Assembly (NCBI GenBank): GCA_963763755.1
Contig: CAVXQE010000012.1
Span: 558,001 to 622,000 of the forward strand
From: Gaiellasilicea sp963763755
Lineage (GTDB): Bacteria; Actinomycetota; Thermoleophilia; Gaiellales; Gaiellaceae
Length of the DNA: 64,000 nt
Direction of reading: 5' to 3'
The first letter of the stretch is position 1; each line of letters starts with the position of its first letter. The notes under the pieces are model-generated. The model saw only the letters and a list, made by a program, of their open reading frames with translations. It made no database searches and was not told where the DNA came from. The translations under genes and the position numbers were made by a program. Positions 49,262-58,785 of the stretch are shown piece by piece.

Positions 49262-49832
49262 CGCGGCGGGCGCCGACGAAGGACGACGATCTGCTTGCGA
49301 GCGAGGCCACGCGGACGACCGTGCCCGCGTGCGGCGCGTCGATGAACCGGCCCTTGCCGATGAACAGGCCGACGTGGCCGAGCCCGGAGAAGAAGACCAG
49401 GTCCCCCGGCTTCAGCGCCCAGCGAGAGACCTTGCGCCCGTAGCGGTACTGGGAGGCTGCGTGGTGCGGCAGGTTGACGCCGAGCTTGCCGTACACGTAC
49501 ATCACGAGGCCGGAGCAGTCGAAGCCGTGCCCGGGACTGGCGCCGCCCCAGGCGTACGGGACGCCGATGTAGCGGCGGGCGAGCCCGGCTGCGCGCTCCC
49601 CGACCGTGACTCTCGGGCGCGACCGCTTCGCAGCGTGCGCCTTCCGAAGCTTCGCTCTCCACTGCGCGCCGCTCAGCTTGGGACTGCGCGGCTTGGCGGC
49701 CGTCGAGTGGCTGACGGCGCGGACGGCGACGCCGGAGCGGGACTGCTGCGCGGACACGGCGTCAGCCGACTGCTGACCGGCGGCGCAGACGAGCGTGGCA
49801 AGCGCGGCAGCGCAAAGGAGGCGTAGTTGCAT
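49251..49832 (-). CDS. NlpC/P60 family cell-wall endopeptidase
   Basis: 193 residues. Signal peptide QLRLLCAAALATLVCAAG, a linker, then the NlpC/P60 domain: YIGVPYAWGGASPGHGFDCS with the catalytic Cys, GDLVFFSGLGHVGLFIGKG with the catalytic His, and DAPHAGTVVRV. It cuts gamma-D-glutamyl-diaminopimelate type bonds of peptidoglycan in the envelope. Overlaps the convergent secreted-protein gene by 11 bases. A 200-base leader lies upstream. Confidence 0.9.
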   Translation of the reverse strand: MQLRLLCAAALATLVCAAGQQSADAVSAQQSRSGVAVRAVSHSTAAKPRSPKLSGAQWRAKLRKAHAAKRSRPRVTVGERAAGLARRYIGVPYAWGGASPGHGFDCSGLVMYVYGKLGVNLPHHAASQYRYGRKVSRWALKPGDLVFFSGLGHVGLFIGKGRFIDAPHAGTVVRVASLASRSSSFVGARRVSS

Positions 49833-50030
49833 GAGAACGAGGGGACGAGCTGCCCGGCGGTTCCGCCAGGCCCGGGGGTCAGCCCAGGTTGCGCCAGTCG
49901 AAAGGTGACGCACAGGCGTCGAGAGATGGGCTGCAGAAAACATCCGGCGTCCAGGGTAGCCCTCATCCCGCCTCTCGAAGTAGCCCAAATGGGGGATTCC
50001 CGCGGCGACATCAGGGACGCATAGCATCGG

Positions 50031-51167
50031 GTGGTGCGTCCCCGCCCCAACCGGATCGAACGGCTCCCCGAGCAGTACTTCACGTCACTCCTCGCGCGAG
50101 TCGCGGCCACGGCGGCAGAGCCCGGCGAGCCGCTCATCGATCTCGGCCGCGGCAATCCCGACGTCCCGCCGCCGGCGCACATCGTCGACGCCCTCGTCGA
50201 ATCCGCGCGCGAGCACACGCCTTCCGTGCACGGATATGCGCCCTTCGCGGGCCTGCCCGAGCTCCGCGAGGCGATTGCCGAGCGCTACGCGAACGTCTAC
50301 GGCGTGGAGCTCGATCCGCACCGCGAGGTCGCCGTCGTCCCGGGCACGAAGACCGCGCTGGTCGAGGTCGCGCTCTGTGTCGCCGGACCAGGCGACGCGA
50401 TCGCACTGCCCGACCCCGGCTACCCGGATTATCGGTCCGCGGTCGCACTCGCCGGAGCGGAGCACGTGTCGCTGCCGCTCGACCAAGCCGGGCGGCCGGA
50501 GTGGGACGCCCTCACGAGGAAGCCCGCGCTCGTCTACCTCAACTACCCGTCGAATCCGACCGGAGCGGCGGCGCCCAACGGCGTCTTCGCCGAGGCGATC
50601 GCCCTCGCCGACTGGACGGACGGAGCCGTCCTCCACGACTTCGCGTACGGCGATCTCGTCTTCGACGGCCGCCGGCCGCAGAGCTTTCTCGCCGAGCCCG
50701 GCGCACGCGAGGTGGGCGTCGAGCTCTTCTCGTTCTCGAAGAGCTACGGCATGGCGGGCTGGCGGCTCGGATTCGTGCTCGGGAACGAGGAGCTCGTGTC
50801 GCGGGTGACGTGGTTGCAGGAGCACGTGCGCGCCGGGATCTTCGTCGCGCTGCAGCGGGCGGCGATCGCAGCACTGACCGGCCCGCAGGAGACGGTGGAC
50901 GAGCGGAGAGCCTTGTACGAGGCCCGTCGCGACCGGGTCGTCGCGGCCCTCCGGTCGCTCTCGCCACGTTGCGAAGGGACGTTCTTCGTCTGGCTCGAGC
51001 TCCCGGACGGCTGGTCCTGCGAGCGGCTGCTCCAGGAGGCACGGGTCGCGCTCGCACCGGGGGAAGGCTTTGGGGCGCGCGGGCGCGGCCGTGCACGGCT
51101 CTCCCTCGCCGTCTCGGACGAGACGCTCGACGCCGGCCTCGAGCGGCTTCGGCAGGCGCTCAGCTGA
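50031..51167 (+). CDS. Class I/II PLP-dependent aminotransferase
   Basis: 378 residues. VYLNYPSNPTGAAAP and SFSKSYGMAGWRLGF, with the PLP-binding Lys in the second, place it in fold type I. Other motifs: DLGRGNPDVPPPAHIVDAL and ALPDPGYPDYRSAVALAG. Closest-looking groups are LL-diaminopimelate/aspartate aminotransferases. Start is GTG at 50031 or the adjacent GTG at 50034. No pathway neighbours, so the amino donor and acceptor are not assigned. Confidence 0.9.
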   Translation: MVRPRPNRIERLPEQYFTSLLARVAATAAEPGEPLIDLGRGNPDVPPPAHIVDALVESAREHTPSVHGYAPFAGLPELREAIAERYANVYGVELDPHREVAVVPGTKTALVEVALCVAGPGDAIALPDPGYPDYRSAVALAGAEHVSLPLDQAGRPEWDALTRKPALVYLNYPSNPTGAAAPNGVFAEAIALADWTDGAVLHDFAYGDLVFDGRRPQSFLAEPGAREVGVELFSFSKSYGMAGWRLGFVLGNEELVSRVTWLQEHVRAGIFVALQRAAIAALTGPQETVDERRALYEARRDRVVAALRSLSPRCEGTFFVWLELPDGWSCERLLQEARVALAPGEGFGARGRGRARLSLAVSDETLDAGLERLRQALS

Positions 51168-51203
51168 GGGAACCGCTGATGGGCCGAGAGGTGTAGTAGC
51201 CGC

Positions 51204-51630
51204 ATGAAAGCCCTCCTCGGAATGCTCGTCGCCACGTCGGTGCTCCTCTTCCTGCCGTCGGCGAGCGCGAAGGACTTCGGCCCCGGCGATCTGCGCGTGT
51301 GCAATGCCACCCGCTGCGTCCCGATCGTCAAGCGCAAGCGTTCTGCCGCTCCTCGGCTCCTTCTATTACAGCGGCCCGGCGCCGGCGCACCTTCGCGCAC
51401 CTGCGCTCGGAACGCCGTACTACGAGCTGCGCTTCCGGAACAACTATGTGACGGGAATCGTCGCAACCCGGCAGCTCGACCGGTTCCTGAGCTACGGCGT
51501 CCACCTGGAGCGGTTCGACGCCAACATCTGGTACGCGGTCCCGCGTCGGCTGTCGGCGGAACTTCGCCGGCTGACCGTGGGCATGCGCCCGCTCCGGGTC
51601 ACGCCGGGGGCGCTCGCCAAGTCGCACTGA
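51204..51630 (+). CDS. Secreted hypothetical protein; frameshifted
   Basis: About 141 residues. MKALLGMLVATSVLLFLPSA is a signal peptide; the short lead CNATRCVPIVK has two Cys. After one extra base near 51340 it continues LPLLGSFYYSGPAPAHLRAP and ends TPGALAKSH at 51630. No family recognised. It may be in an operon with the aminotransferase, 37 bases upstream, though unrelated in function. Confidence 0.6.
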
Positions 51631-51633
51631 CGG

Positions 51634-51963
51634 CTAGCGACGAGTGAGCCGGCGGCCGACCGCCCACGCCACCAGCAGGGCGAGCGCCGCGACGAGCTGC
51701 CCGCCGAGCGCGAGGCGGTTCACGTCGACGGCCGGGCGCCAGACGACCTCGCCGTCGCGAATGACGTAGGCGCCGACGGGGCGCGCCGCGACGCCGAAGC
51801 CGCCGCCACCGTTCCCGTCCGAGTCGCCGCCTCCGCCACCGCCGCCACGAACCGCTGCAGCGGGAATCACCGTCATGCCCTCCTGCTCGATCGGCTCGCC
51901 GTACACGCGGCGCACGGTGATCGCGTCGCGCGCACCCTCGAGAATCTCGTCGATATTCGGCAT
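51634..51963 (-). CDS. GerW/YtfJ family sporulation-associated protein
   Basis: 109 residues. PNIDEILEGARDAITVRRVY, EGMTVIPAAAVRGGGG and a Gly-rich linker then RPVGAYVIRDGEVVWRPAVD match GerW (YtfJ), with a terminal membrane helix (LVAALALLVAWAVG). AAGGAGG precedes the ATG at 51963. In Bacillus the protein is associated with spores, but the family is widespread in non-sporulating actinobacteria, so sporulation is not implied. Confidence 0.85.
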   Translation of the reverse strand: MPNIDEILEGARDAITVRRVYGEPIEQEGMTVIPAAAVRGGGGGGGDSDGNGGGGFGVAARPVGAYVIRDGEVVWRPAVDVNRLALGGQLVAALALLVAWAVGRRLTRR

Positions 51964-51994
51964 CTGCCCAACCTCCTTCTGGATCGCGCCGAGC

Positions 51995-52726
51995 CTAGCG
52001 AAGCCGGGTCCAGTAGAGGTCGGTACGGAGCGGGTGCCGGTAGACCTCTTCCGGGACGAGCTCGCTGAGCCGGGCGAGGAGCCCTGTGCGTTCTTGCTCG
52101 GGAAGCGCGGCAATCATGCTCCACGAGGCCGCCTGCGCAAGAACGCCCTCTCGGTCGAGCTCGACCGGATTCGGGTAGTTCGCCTCTGTGAGCGGCTCGA
52201 ACGGGCCGGGGAAGGGCGCACGCCAGAGACCCGTTTTCACCGTCTGCTCTGGCGGCTTCTCGATCGCGAGGTCGTGGTAGGCGTCCCAGAACGCCTCGGG
52301 CAACTTCGGCTCGAAGTCGCCGTCGCGCTGGTTGAAGAGGATCGCGAGGACACCCCGTGGCCGCAGCACGCGGGCAATCTCTCGTAGGACCTCGGCGTTG
52401 GCGAACCAGTGAAACGCCTCGCCGACGAAGACCGCGTCGACCGAATCGTTCGGGAGCGGGATCGCGTCCGCGCTGCCGTTGAGCGCCTCCGCCGCGGGAA
52501 CCACGCGCTCGAGCACCGCCCGCATCCCGTCCAGCGGCTCCACCGCGATCACGCGCGCAAAGCGCGGGACGAGCTGCCGCGTCAGCTTCCCCGTGCCGGC
52601 TGCCAGGTCGAGCACGACCGCGTCGGAAGGGAGACCGAGTGCGTCGATCGCCGCCTCGGCATACCCCGGCCGGCCGCGCTCGTAGGACTCGGCGGTGCGC
52701 TCGAAGCTGCGCGCGAGGTCGCTCAA
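51995..52726 (-). CDS. Class I SAM-dependent methyltransferase
   Basis: 243 residues, TTG start overlapping the acyl-CoA dehydrogenase stop (TTGA). Motif I VVLDLAAGTGKLTRQLVPRF, later IAVEPLDGMRAV and DAVFVGEAFHWF; a Methyltransf_11 type fold. The substrate is unknown; UbiE-like small-molecule methyltransferases look similar. It may be translationally coupled to the dehydrogenase. Confidence 0.86.
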   Translation of the reverse strand: MSDLARSFERTAESYERGRPGYAEAAIDALGLPSDAVVLDLAAGTGKLTRQLVPRFARVIAVEPLDGMRAVLERVVPAAEALNGSADAIPLPNDSVDAVFVGEAFHWFANAEVLREIARVLRPRGVLAILFNQRDGDFEPKLPEAFWDAYHDLAIEKPPEQTVKTGLWRAPFPGPFEPLTEANYPNPVELDREGVLAQAASWSMIAALPEQERTGLLARLSELVPEEVYRHPLRTDLYWTRLR

Positions 52727-53902
52727 ACGCCGGCGAGGAGAAAGGCGCGGCTCTCGCGCAGCATCTCGCGGGCGATCACGAGGCGCTGCACCTCCTGCGT
52801 CCCCTCGTAGATCTGCGTGATCTTGGCGTCGCGCATGAAGCGCTCGACCGGGTACTCCTTGATGTAGCCGTAGCCGCCGAGGATCTGGACGGCCTCGACC
52901 GTCACCTCCATCGCGACGTCGCCGCAGAGGAGCTTCGCCATCGCCGAGGCCTTGGTGAGCTCCGCGTCGTCGGCGCCGTCGTCGCACATCTGGCCGAAGC
53001 GGTAGAGGAGGCCGCGCGCCGCCTCGCACATCGTCTCCATGTCCGCGAGCTTCGCCGCGATCAGCTGGTGCTCCGCGATCGGCTTGCCCATCGTCTCGCG
53101 CGTCTTCGCGTACTCGAGCGCGTAGTCCGTGGCGCCCTGCGCGATCCCGAGCGCCTGCGCAGCGACGCCGGGCCGCGAGCGGTCGAGGATCCGCATCGCG
53201 ATCTTGAAGCCCTCCCCCTCCGCGCCGAGCAGGTTCGCAACCGGGATGCGGCAGTCGTCGAACGTCAGCTCGCCGGTCGTGGAGCCGGAGATCCCCAGCT
53301 TCGGCTCGAGCCGCGCGACCGCGAAGCCCGGCGCGTCACTCTCGACGAGGAAAGCGGAGATGCCCGAGTGGCCCGCATCGGGGTCGGTCTTCGCGAAGAC
53401 GGTGTAGAGGTTCGCGACGCCCGCGTTCGTGATGAAGCGCTTGCCGCCGTTGAGGACGTACTCGTCGCCGTCACGCACGGCTGTCGTCCGCATCGCGGCG
53501 GAGTCCGAGCCGGAACCGGCCTCGGTGAGCGCGTAGGCGGGCAGCCACTCACCGCTCGCAAGCCGCGGCAGGTAGGCCTCCTTCTGCACCTGCGAGCCGG
53601 CGAGCTTCAGGCCGAGCGAACCGAGCTCCTGCACCGCGAGCAGCAGACCGCTCGTCGCGCAGACCTTCGAGACCTCCTCGATCGCGACGAGCGCGAGCAG
53701 CGTGCCGGTGCCCGAGCCGCCCCACTCCTCGTCGAAGAGCAGCCCGAACAGCTCGTGCTCGCGAAAGAGCTCGACGACATCCCACGGAAACTCGTGCGAC
53801 TCGTCGATCGCGGCCGCACGCGGGAGCGACGCGCTCGCGCGCGAGCGTGCGAACGAGCTCGCGGATCTCCCGCTGCTCCTCGGTCAGGACGTCCCAGGCC
53901 AT
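52723..53902 (-). CDS. Acyl-CoA dehydrogenase; frameshifted near N-terminus
   Basis: About 392 residues. AYALTEAGSGSDSAAMRTTA is the FAD-contact loop, QIYEGTQEVQRLVI carries the catalytic Glu, and GGYGYIKEYPVERFMRDAK is the C-terminal signature. One extra C near 53828 (CCC for CC) breaks the N-terminal helix between RERVAP and RAAAIDESHEF. It introduces the first double bond in beta-oxidation or amino-acid catabolism, cytoplasmic, passing electrons to ETF. Confidence 0.92.
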
Positions 53903-53920
53903 CGCCCGAGGATTGTATGG

Positions 53921-54333
53921 CTAGGCCGGCTCGTCCCAGGTGAAGACGACCGACGGTGCCGAGCGCTCGGACGGCCCGTGGTAGACGGCCTCGATGTTGT
54001 TGCCGTCGGGGTCGAGCACGTAGGCGGCGTAGTAGCCGGGATGGTACGACCGCTCGCCGGGAACGCCGTTGTCGCGGCCGCCGGCGGCCAGCGCGGCATC
54101 GTAGAAACGCTGTACGGCATCGTGGTCGGCGCCTGGAACGCGAGATGCATGTTCCTCGTCGGCGCTCCGTCCGCGCTCACGAAGAGCTCGTCGGACGCGA
54201 ACCAGCCGTCGCCGCCGCGGATCTCGAGACCGAGCGAGTTGAGCGCAGCCTCGTAGAAGCGGCGGCTCGCCTTCAGGTCGGAGACGCGGAGGTGGACGTG
54301 ATCGAAGAGACGCCCTGCGTGTGTCTCAGGCAT
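53921..54333 (-). CDS. VOC family protein; frameshifted
   Basis: About 137 residues. RLFDHVHLRVSDLKASRRFY opens the domain, and LDPDGNNIEAVYH (in a corrected frame after ~54125) closes it. The His in HVHL and the Glu of NIEAVYHG are the usual metal ligands. Downstream of the fumarylacetoacetase gene, 9 bases from its stop. Substrate unknown; an aromatic-catabolism role would fit the neighbourhood but is a guess. Confidence 0.78.
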
Positions 54334-54342
54334 GGCCGCAGC

Positions 54343-55409
54343 CTAGCTTGGGAGGATGCGGCCGCGAACCTCGCCCAGCGGATCGCCGCGGAGGACGACC
54401 TCGTCGCCGTCCTCGAGGAAGGTCCGCTCGCTTCCGTCCGCCGAGCGTCAGCGGCTCCTGCCCGTTCCAGCGTCAGCTCGATCAGGCTCCCCTCGCTGCC
54501 GCGCTCGCTGCCGGAGATCGTGCCCGAGGCCATCAGGTCGCCGGTCCGGACGCTCGCGCCGTTCGACGTGGCGTGTGCGAGCTGCTGCGGCATCGTCCAG
54601 TAGAGGCCGCGAGCGTTTCCTCGTGAGACAACGGTCCGTTCAGCTCCACCTCGAGCGGGATGTCGAAGGCCCAGTCGCCCTCCACGCGCAGGTGCGGCAG
54701 TGGCTCTGGATCCTGCGCGGGCGCCGGCACCCGCCGGTCCTCGAGGAGCGCAAGCGGCGTCACCCAGGCCGAGACCGAGGTCGCGAAGCTCTTGCCGAGG
54801 AACGGGCCGAGCGGGACGTACTCCCAGGCCTGGATGTCGCGGGCGCTCCAGTCGTTGACGAGCACGACCCCGAAGACGTGCTCGCGGAACGCCGATCGTC
54901 GGCACCGGCTCGCCGAGCGTGCTGGGCAGGCCGACGACGAAGCCGAGCTCGAGCTCGATGTCGAGCCGGCGCGAGGGGCCGAACGACGGTGCGTCGGCAT
55001 CGGGCGGCTTGGACTGGCCCTGCGGCCGGCGCACCGGCGTCCCGCTGACGACGACCGTGCCCGCGCGACCGTGATAGCCGACCGGCAGGTGGCGCCAGTT
55101 CGGCAGCAGCGGCTCGGAATCCGGGCGGAACATGCGGCCGAGGTTCGTCGCGTGCTCGAGCGAGGAGTAGAAGTCGACGTAGTCGGCGACGGTGAAGGGC
55201 AGCACCGGCTGGACGTCGTCGAGCGGGATCGCGTTGCCGGCGTCGGCCGCCGCCACGGCGTTCTCGGTCGCACGGTCCCACGCCTCCCGGCCCTGCGGCA
55301 GGAGCGCGTCGAGGCCGCCCGCGGCGAGGTCGACGACGCCGTCGCCGGAGCGGAAGCCGAGCCGCGGCTCACCGTCGGCGCGGGTGAAGGTCCCGAATCC
55401 CTGGATCAC
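54343..55409 (-). CDS. Fumarylacetoacetate hydrolase family protein; frameshifted
   Basis: About 355 residues. YVDFYSSLEHATNLGRMFRP, LPNWRHLPVGYHGRAGTVVV, ELELGFVVGLPSTLGEPVPT and NDWSARDIQAWEYVPLGPFLG are the FAH core, with Asp/Glu residues of the metal site and the His of GYHGR. It hydrolyses a carbon-carbon bond in fumarylacetoacetate, the last step of tyrosine catabolism. Shifts near 54890, 54610 and 54450 must be corrected to reach RGDPLGEVRG at the end. GTG start at 55409 overlaps the upstream gene. Confidence 0.86.
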
Positions 55410-56114
55410 AGGATCCCCAGCTCCGTCAACTCGTCGACGGGCTCGAAGAACGAGCAGCTGCCGACCGCGACGAGCTGCTCGCGCCGCACACGCGCGAGCT
55501 CCGCGCGCGCCTGCTTCGCGGTCGCCCCAGCGGAGCGCCTCCGGCGTCAGCGAGACAGCGCCCTCGAGCGCGTTCTCGTCCTGGAATGCGCACGCGGCGA
55601 GGACGTTCAGGAAGCCGTGCCGCTCGTCGGTCGCCAGCGGGTGGTGCAGGCCGGCCGTCGCCTTGAACGGAACACCCGCGTCGCGGCAGACTCGGAGGAA
55701 GCGCCCGAGCTCCGCGCGCGAGGGGATCTCGGCGCCGCCGCAGCGCACCTTCGCGCGCAGGCCGCGCTCGGCCAGCTCGGCCACCCTCGCCTCGAGCTCT
55801 TCGTCCAGAGGCAGTTCCACGTACGCCTCGCCTGCCAGGCCCTCGAGGCCGGACGCCCAGCGCGTCTCGACCGCCTCGGCACGCGGATCCCCGCCGTACG
55901 GCCCGTCGACGAGCACCGACAGCGTCCGGTCCTCGCCCTCGAGCTCGTCGAGGCGCGAGGCCGGCCAGACGAGTCGCGCGAGCAGCCACGAGTGCTCGTC
56001 GGCGCGAGCCCGGCGGTCCTCGTCGAGCGCGTCCGGCATCGGCAGGCTCGCCGGTGGGAAGAGTGGCGCGTGGTCGATGAGGTGCGCGAGGGCCGCGCGG
56101 CGCGCGTCGCTCAC
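55406..56114 (-). CDS. Conserved hypothetical protein coupled to FAH; frameshifted
   Basis: About 236 residues. SDARRAALAHLIDHAPLFPP, then ELAERGLRAKVRCGGAEIPS and FKATAGLHHPLATDERHGFL. The last has two His in a GLHHP motif resembling a TIM-barrel catalytic region. One extra base near 55515 before the end DELTELGIL. Its start (GTG 56114) overlaps the SGNH stop, and its stop overlaps the FAH start (GTGA), so it is co-translated with FAH. Not recognised; likely a partner in the same pathway. Confidence 0.68.
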
Positions 56115-56863
56115 CGGCTGTCCTCGAGCGCCTCTGCTGCGGCGTCGCGCAGCAGTTTCGCTCGCGCCGCCGAGACGCTCAGCCGGAAGCCCGGCCGGTT
56201 GATCCGAAACGGCCGGTTGATCGGCGGCTCGTGCGTGAGGCCCGCCAGCACGACGATGGCGGTCAGGTACGTGCCGAGCTGGCTCGGGTGGAAGCCATCG
56301 GCGCCGTAGAGCGGCAGCCGCGGATTTCGCCGCCAGGCGGCCTGCCAGGCGCGACCGGCGGGATAGAGCTCGGCACGCGCCGCCCTCGCCGCGTCCCTGT
56401 ACGACCGGATGACGGCCGGAAGGGCATAGGAGCGCTGCGTCTCGGGCCAGACGGTGAGGAGGGCAGGCCGGACCTGGTGCGCGCGCGCCCTGTCGGCGAA
56501 CCGAACCGCCCACTTGCGCAGGTCGACCTGGCTCTCGGGGAGCGACGACGGTCCCTGCTGCATGACGACTGCGTCCCACTCGCCGGTGTCGAGCTCTGCG
56601 CCTGCGGTCCCGGCGACCCAGTGGTCCTCGAGGTTCACCCCACCCGGCGCGATCGTGCGGTACGCGATCTCGGAGTGACTGAAGGTCTTGGCGAGTGCCG
56701 CCACGACTGCAGGGAGGTCATTCGTCGCCGTCAGGCTGTTGCCGACGAAGAGCACCCGCAGCGGTTCCGGCCCGTTGCCGCCCTGCGCCTTGTTTCCCAC
56801 GGCCTGCGCTCCGCCGACGGCCAGCAGCACGGACAGCACGAGAAGGAGCGTCCGGCTGCGCAT
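56111..56863 (-). CDS. SGNH/GDSL-like hydrolase, secreted
   Basis: 250 residues. RSRTLLLVLSVLLAVGGAQA is a signal peptide. LRVLFVGNSLTATNDLP (with the nucleophile Ser), VVMQQGPSSLPESQ and GADGFHPSQLGTYLTAI (with the catalytic Asp and His) are SGNH blocks I, III and V. It would hydrolyse an ester of a lipid, carbohydrate or acetylated polymer outside the cell. First of a coupled chain with the hypothetical and FAH genes. Confidence 0.85.
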   Translation of the reverse strand: MRSRTLLLVLSVLLAVGGAQAVGNKAQGGNGPEPLRVLFVGNSLTATNDLPAVVAALAKTFSHSEIAYRTIAPGGVNLEDHWVAGTAGAELDTGEWDAVVMQQGPSSLPESQVDLRKWAVRFADRARAHQVRPALLTVWPETQRSYALPAVIRSYRDAARAARAELYPAGRAWQAAWRRNPRLPLYGADGFHPSQLGTYLTAIVVLAGLTHEPPINRPFRINRPGFRLSVSAARAKLLRDAAAEALEDSR

Positions 56864-56887
56864 CCACGCAAGGATATGTCGGCCTAC

Positions 56888-58711
56888 TCAGGCGCGGCGG
56901 AAGACGATCGTCCGGCTGAAGCCGCCCAGGTAGCCAGCACCGGCCTGGTTGACGCTCATCGCGATCGCGGAGCGTCGAAGCGCCCTTGGGAAGAGCCGCC
57001 CGGAAGGTCACCGGCCGGAAGAGCGCGGTTGAGCGCTTGGTCAGGCGCAGACGCTTGATCGTCACCCACCGTCCCGCCGCCGTGCGCCGCTGGAGCTGGA
57101 CGAGGCGGCCGGCGAAGGTGTGCGCGCCGGTGACGCGCGTCGAGAGCAGACCGGCCGAGGTCCGGCGAAGCGAGACGGCCGGGCCGACGCCCACCTCGAT
57201 CGCGCGACTCCTACCGCCGTTCCAGCTCGCCAGGTAGGAGGTGCGGATCCGTGGTCTCGCGACATAGCGCCACGTCCCGTCGGCGGCGGTCAGGATCGTC
57301 GCGATCGACCTGAAGGATCCTTCACCGAATGGCTGAGCGAAGACCGTCACGGTCTCTCCCGCCCGCTGGACCGGGACGGATCCCGACAGCGTGATGCCGC
57401 GTCCGTAGACGACCCGGAGTGCGGGCGTGACAAGAGTGACTGCCGACCGTCGTGAACGTCGCGTCGGCTCCTCGACCCGTCCCTGCGTCGCTCGTCGCGA
57501 CGAGCCGGTAGTGGTAGGTCGTCCCCGGCGTGAGCCTTGTGAGCGGCGCGGTCACGGTTCGCGCGCCGGCGCCCGAGGGCACGCTGTGGGTCGGCGTCCG
57601 CGATCCGTAGCCCGTCGTCGTCCCGTACTCGAAGTACCAGTTCGTCGCCCGGCCTCTTCGGTCGACGGCGCCCGTCAGCGTCGCGGTGGTCGCCGCGACG
57701 TTCTGGACGGCGCCCGTGCTGACGGAAGGCGCAAGCGACGTGTTGAAGCGTTCGGTCGCCGCCGACGGTCGTCCCGGAGGCGTTCGTCGCGATGAGGCGG
57801 TAGTGGTACGTCGTCGTTCGTCTCAAGGCCGCGTCACCGACGCGGCGACCTTGACGGCGCCCGTGCCCGAGCCTGCGCCCTTGGCAGCGGTCTTGGACGC
57901 CGTAGCTCGTGGTCGTTCCGTACTCGAAGTACCAGCTCGTGGTCTGTCCGTTCGGGGTGACGGTGCCGTTCAGCGTCGCCGACGTCGGTGCGATCGAGCT
58001 CGCCGCGCCGGTGACCGCGGTCGGCGCGGTGATCGTCGAGAAGGTCTGGTCCGCACCCCGGCTCGTTCCGGCATCGCTGGTCGCGACGAGGCGGTAGTGG
58101 TAGAGCCGACCGCGCGTCAGCCCGGATACCGGCGCAGAGACGCCCGTCGTGCTCGTGCCCGAGCCAGCGCTCTTCTCGGCCGTCTTCGAGCCGTAGCTCG
58201 TGCTCGTCCCGTACTCGAAGTGCCACGTCGTCGCGCGGCCGTTCGGATCGACGGTGCCGTTGAGCGTCGCGGTGGTCGTCGTCACGCTCGTCGCCGAACC
58301 GGTCACCGCGACCGGCCCGGCGGAGGTGGTGAAGATTCCGTCGGCGCCCTGGGCTGTGCCGGAACTGTTCGTCGCCACCACCCGGTAGTGGTAGGTCGTG
58401 CCGGCCGTGAGACCGGTGAGCGAGGCCGACACCGCCGTGTTCGCCGTGCCGGAGCCGGCGCTCACATTCGCGGTCTTCGTGCCGTAGCTCGTGCTCGTCC
58501 CGTATTCGACGTGCCAGGTGGTCGCCTGGCCGTTCGGATTCACCGTCCCCGTGGCGGTCGCCGTCGTCGGGCCGACCGAGGTGACCGGGCCGGTGATCGC
58601 CGACGGGGTTGCGGCCGCTGCTGCACCCGCGAAAGCGAGGGCAATCGTCGAACCGAGAACCGCGAGACCGAGAAATCTGTGGATGCTGCCGCCCTTCGTG
58701 CGAGTTGTCAC
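56888..58711 (-). CDS. Secreted surface protein with four tandem Fn3/PKD-like repeats; frameshifted
   Basis: GTG at 58711 is favoured (MTTRTKGGSIHRFLG), preceded by GAGGGGCGGG. FLGLAVLGSTIALAFAGAAA is a signal peptide. Four repeats of 97 residues follow, each with TATATGTVNPNGQATTWH, EYGTSTSYGTKTA, SLTGLTAGTTYHYR. The C-terminal ~150 residues (GETVTVFAQPFGEGSFRSIA...) form a different beta-rich domain to the end TIVFRRA. Shifts near 57850, 57780, 57450 and 56960; net zero. Repetitive beta-sandwiches of this type mediate adhesion or scaffold surface proteins. No anchor motif is visible. Confidence 0.78.
57600..58575 (-). repeat. Four tandem 291-bp Fn3-encoding repeats
   Basis: The block around GTCCCGTACTCGAAGTACCA recurs at about 57620, 57909, 58200 and 58491, a 291-base period. 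Each copy encodes one ~97-residue repeat. Sequence identity between copies is moderate. Confidence 0.75.
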
Positions 58712-58785
58712 GCTGAAATACCCGCCCCTCGTAAAGAGGGTGCTAGGAGACTGGAAAGGTTCTGTTCGGGCTAGGCTCATCGCCG

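Noticed and set aside
57600..58575. Tandem 291-base repeats as a CRISPR array
   Set aside because: The unit is far too long, lacks short spacers, and each copy encodes one Fn3-like repeat in a single protein frame.
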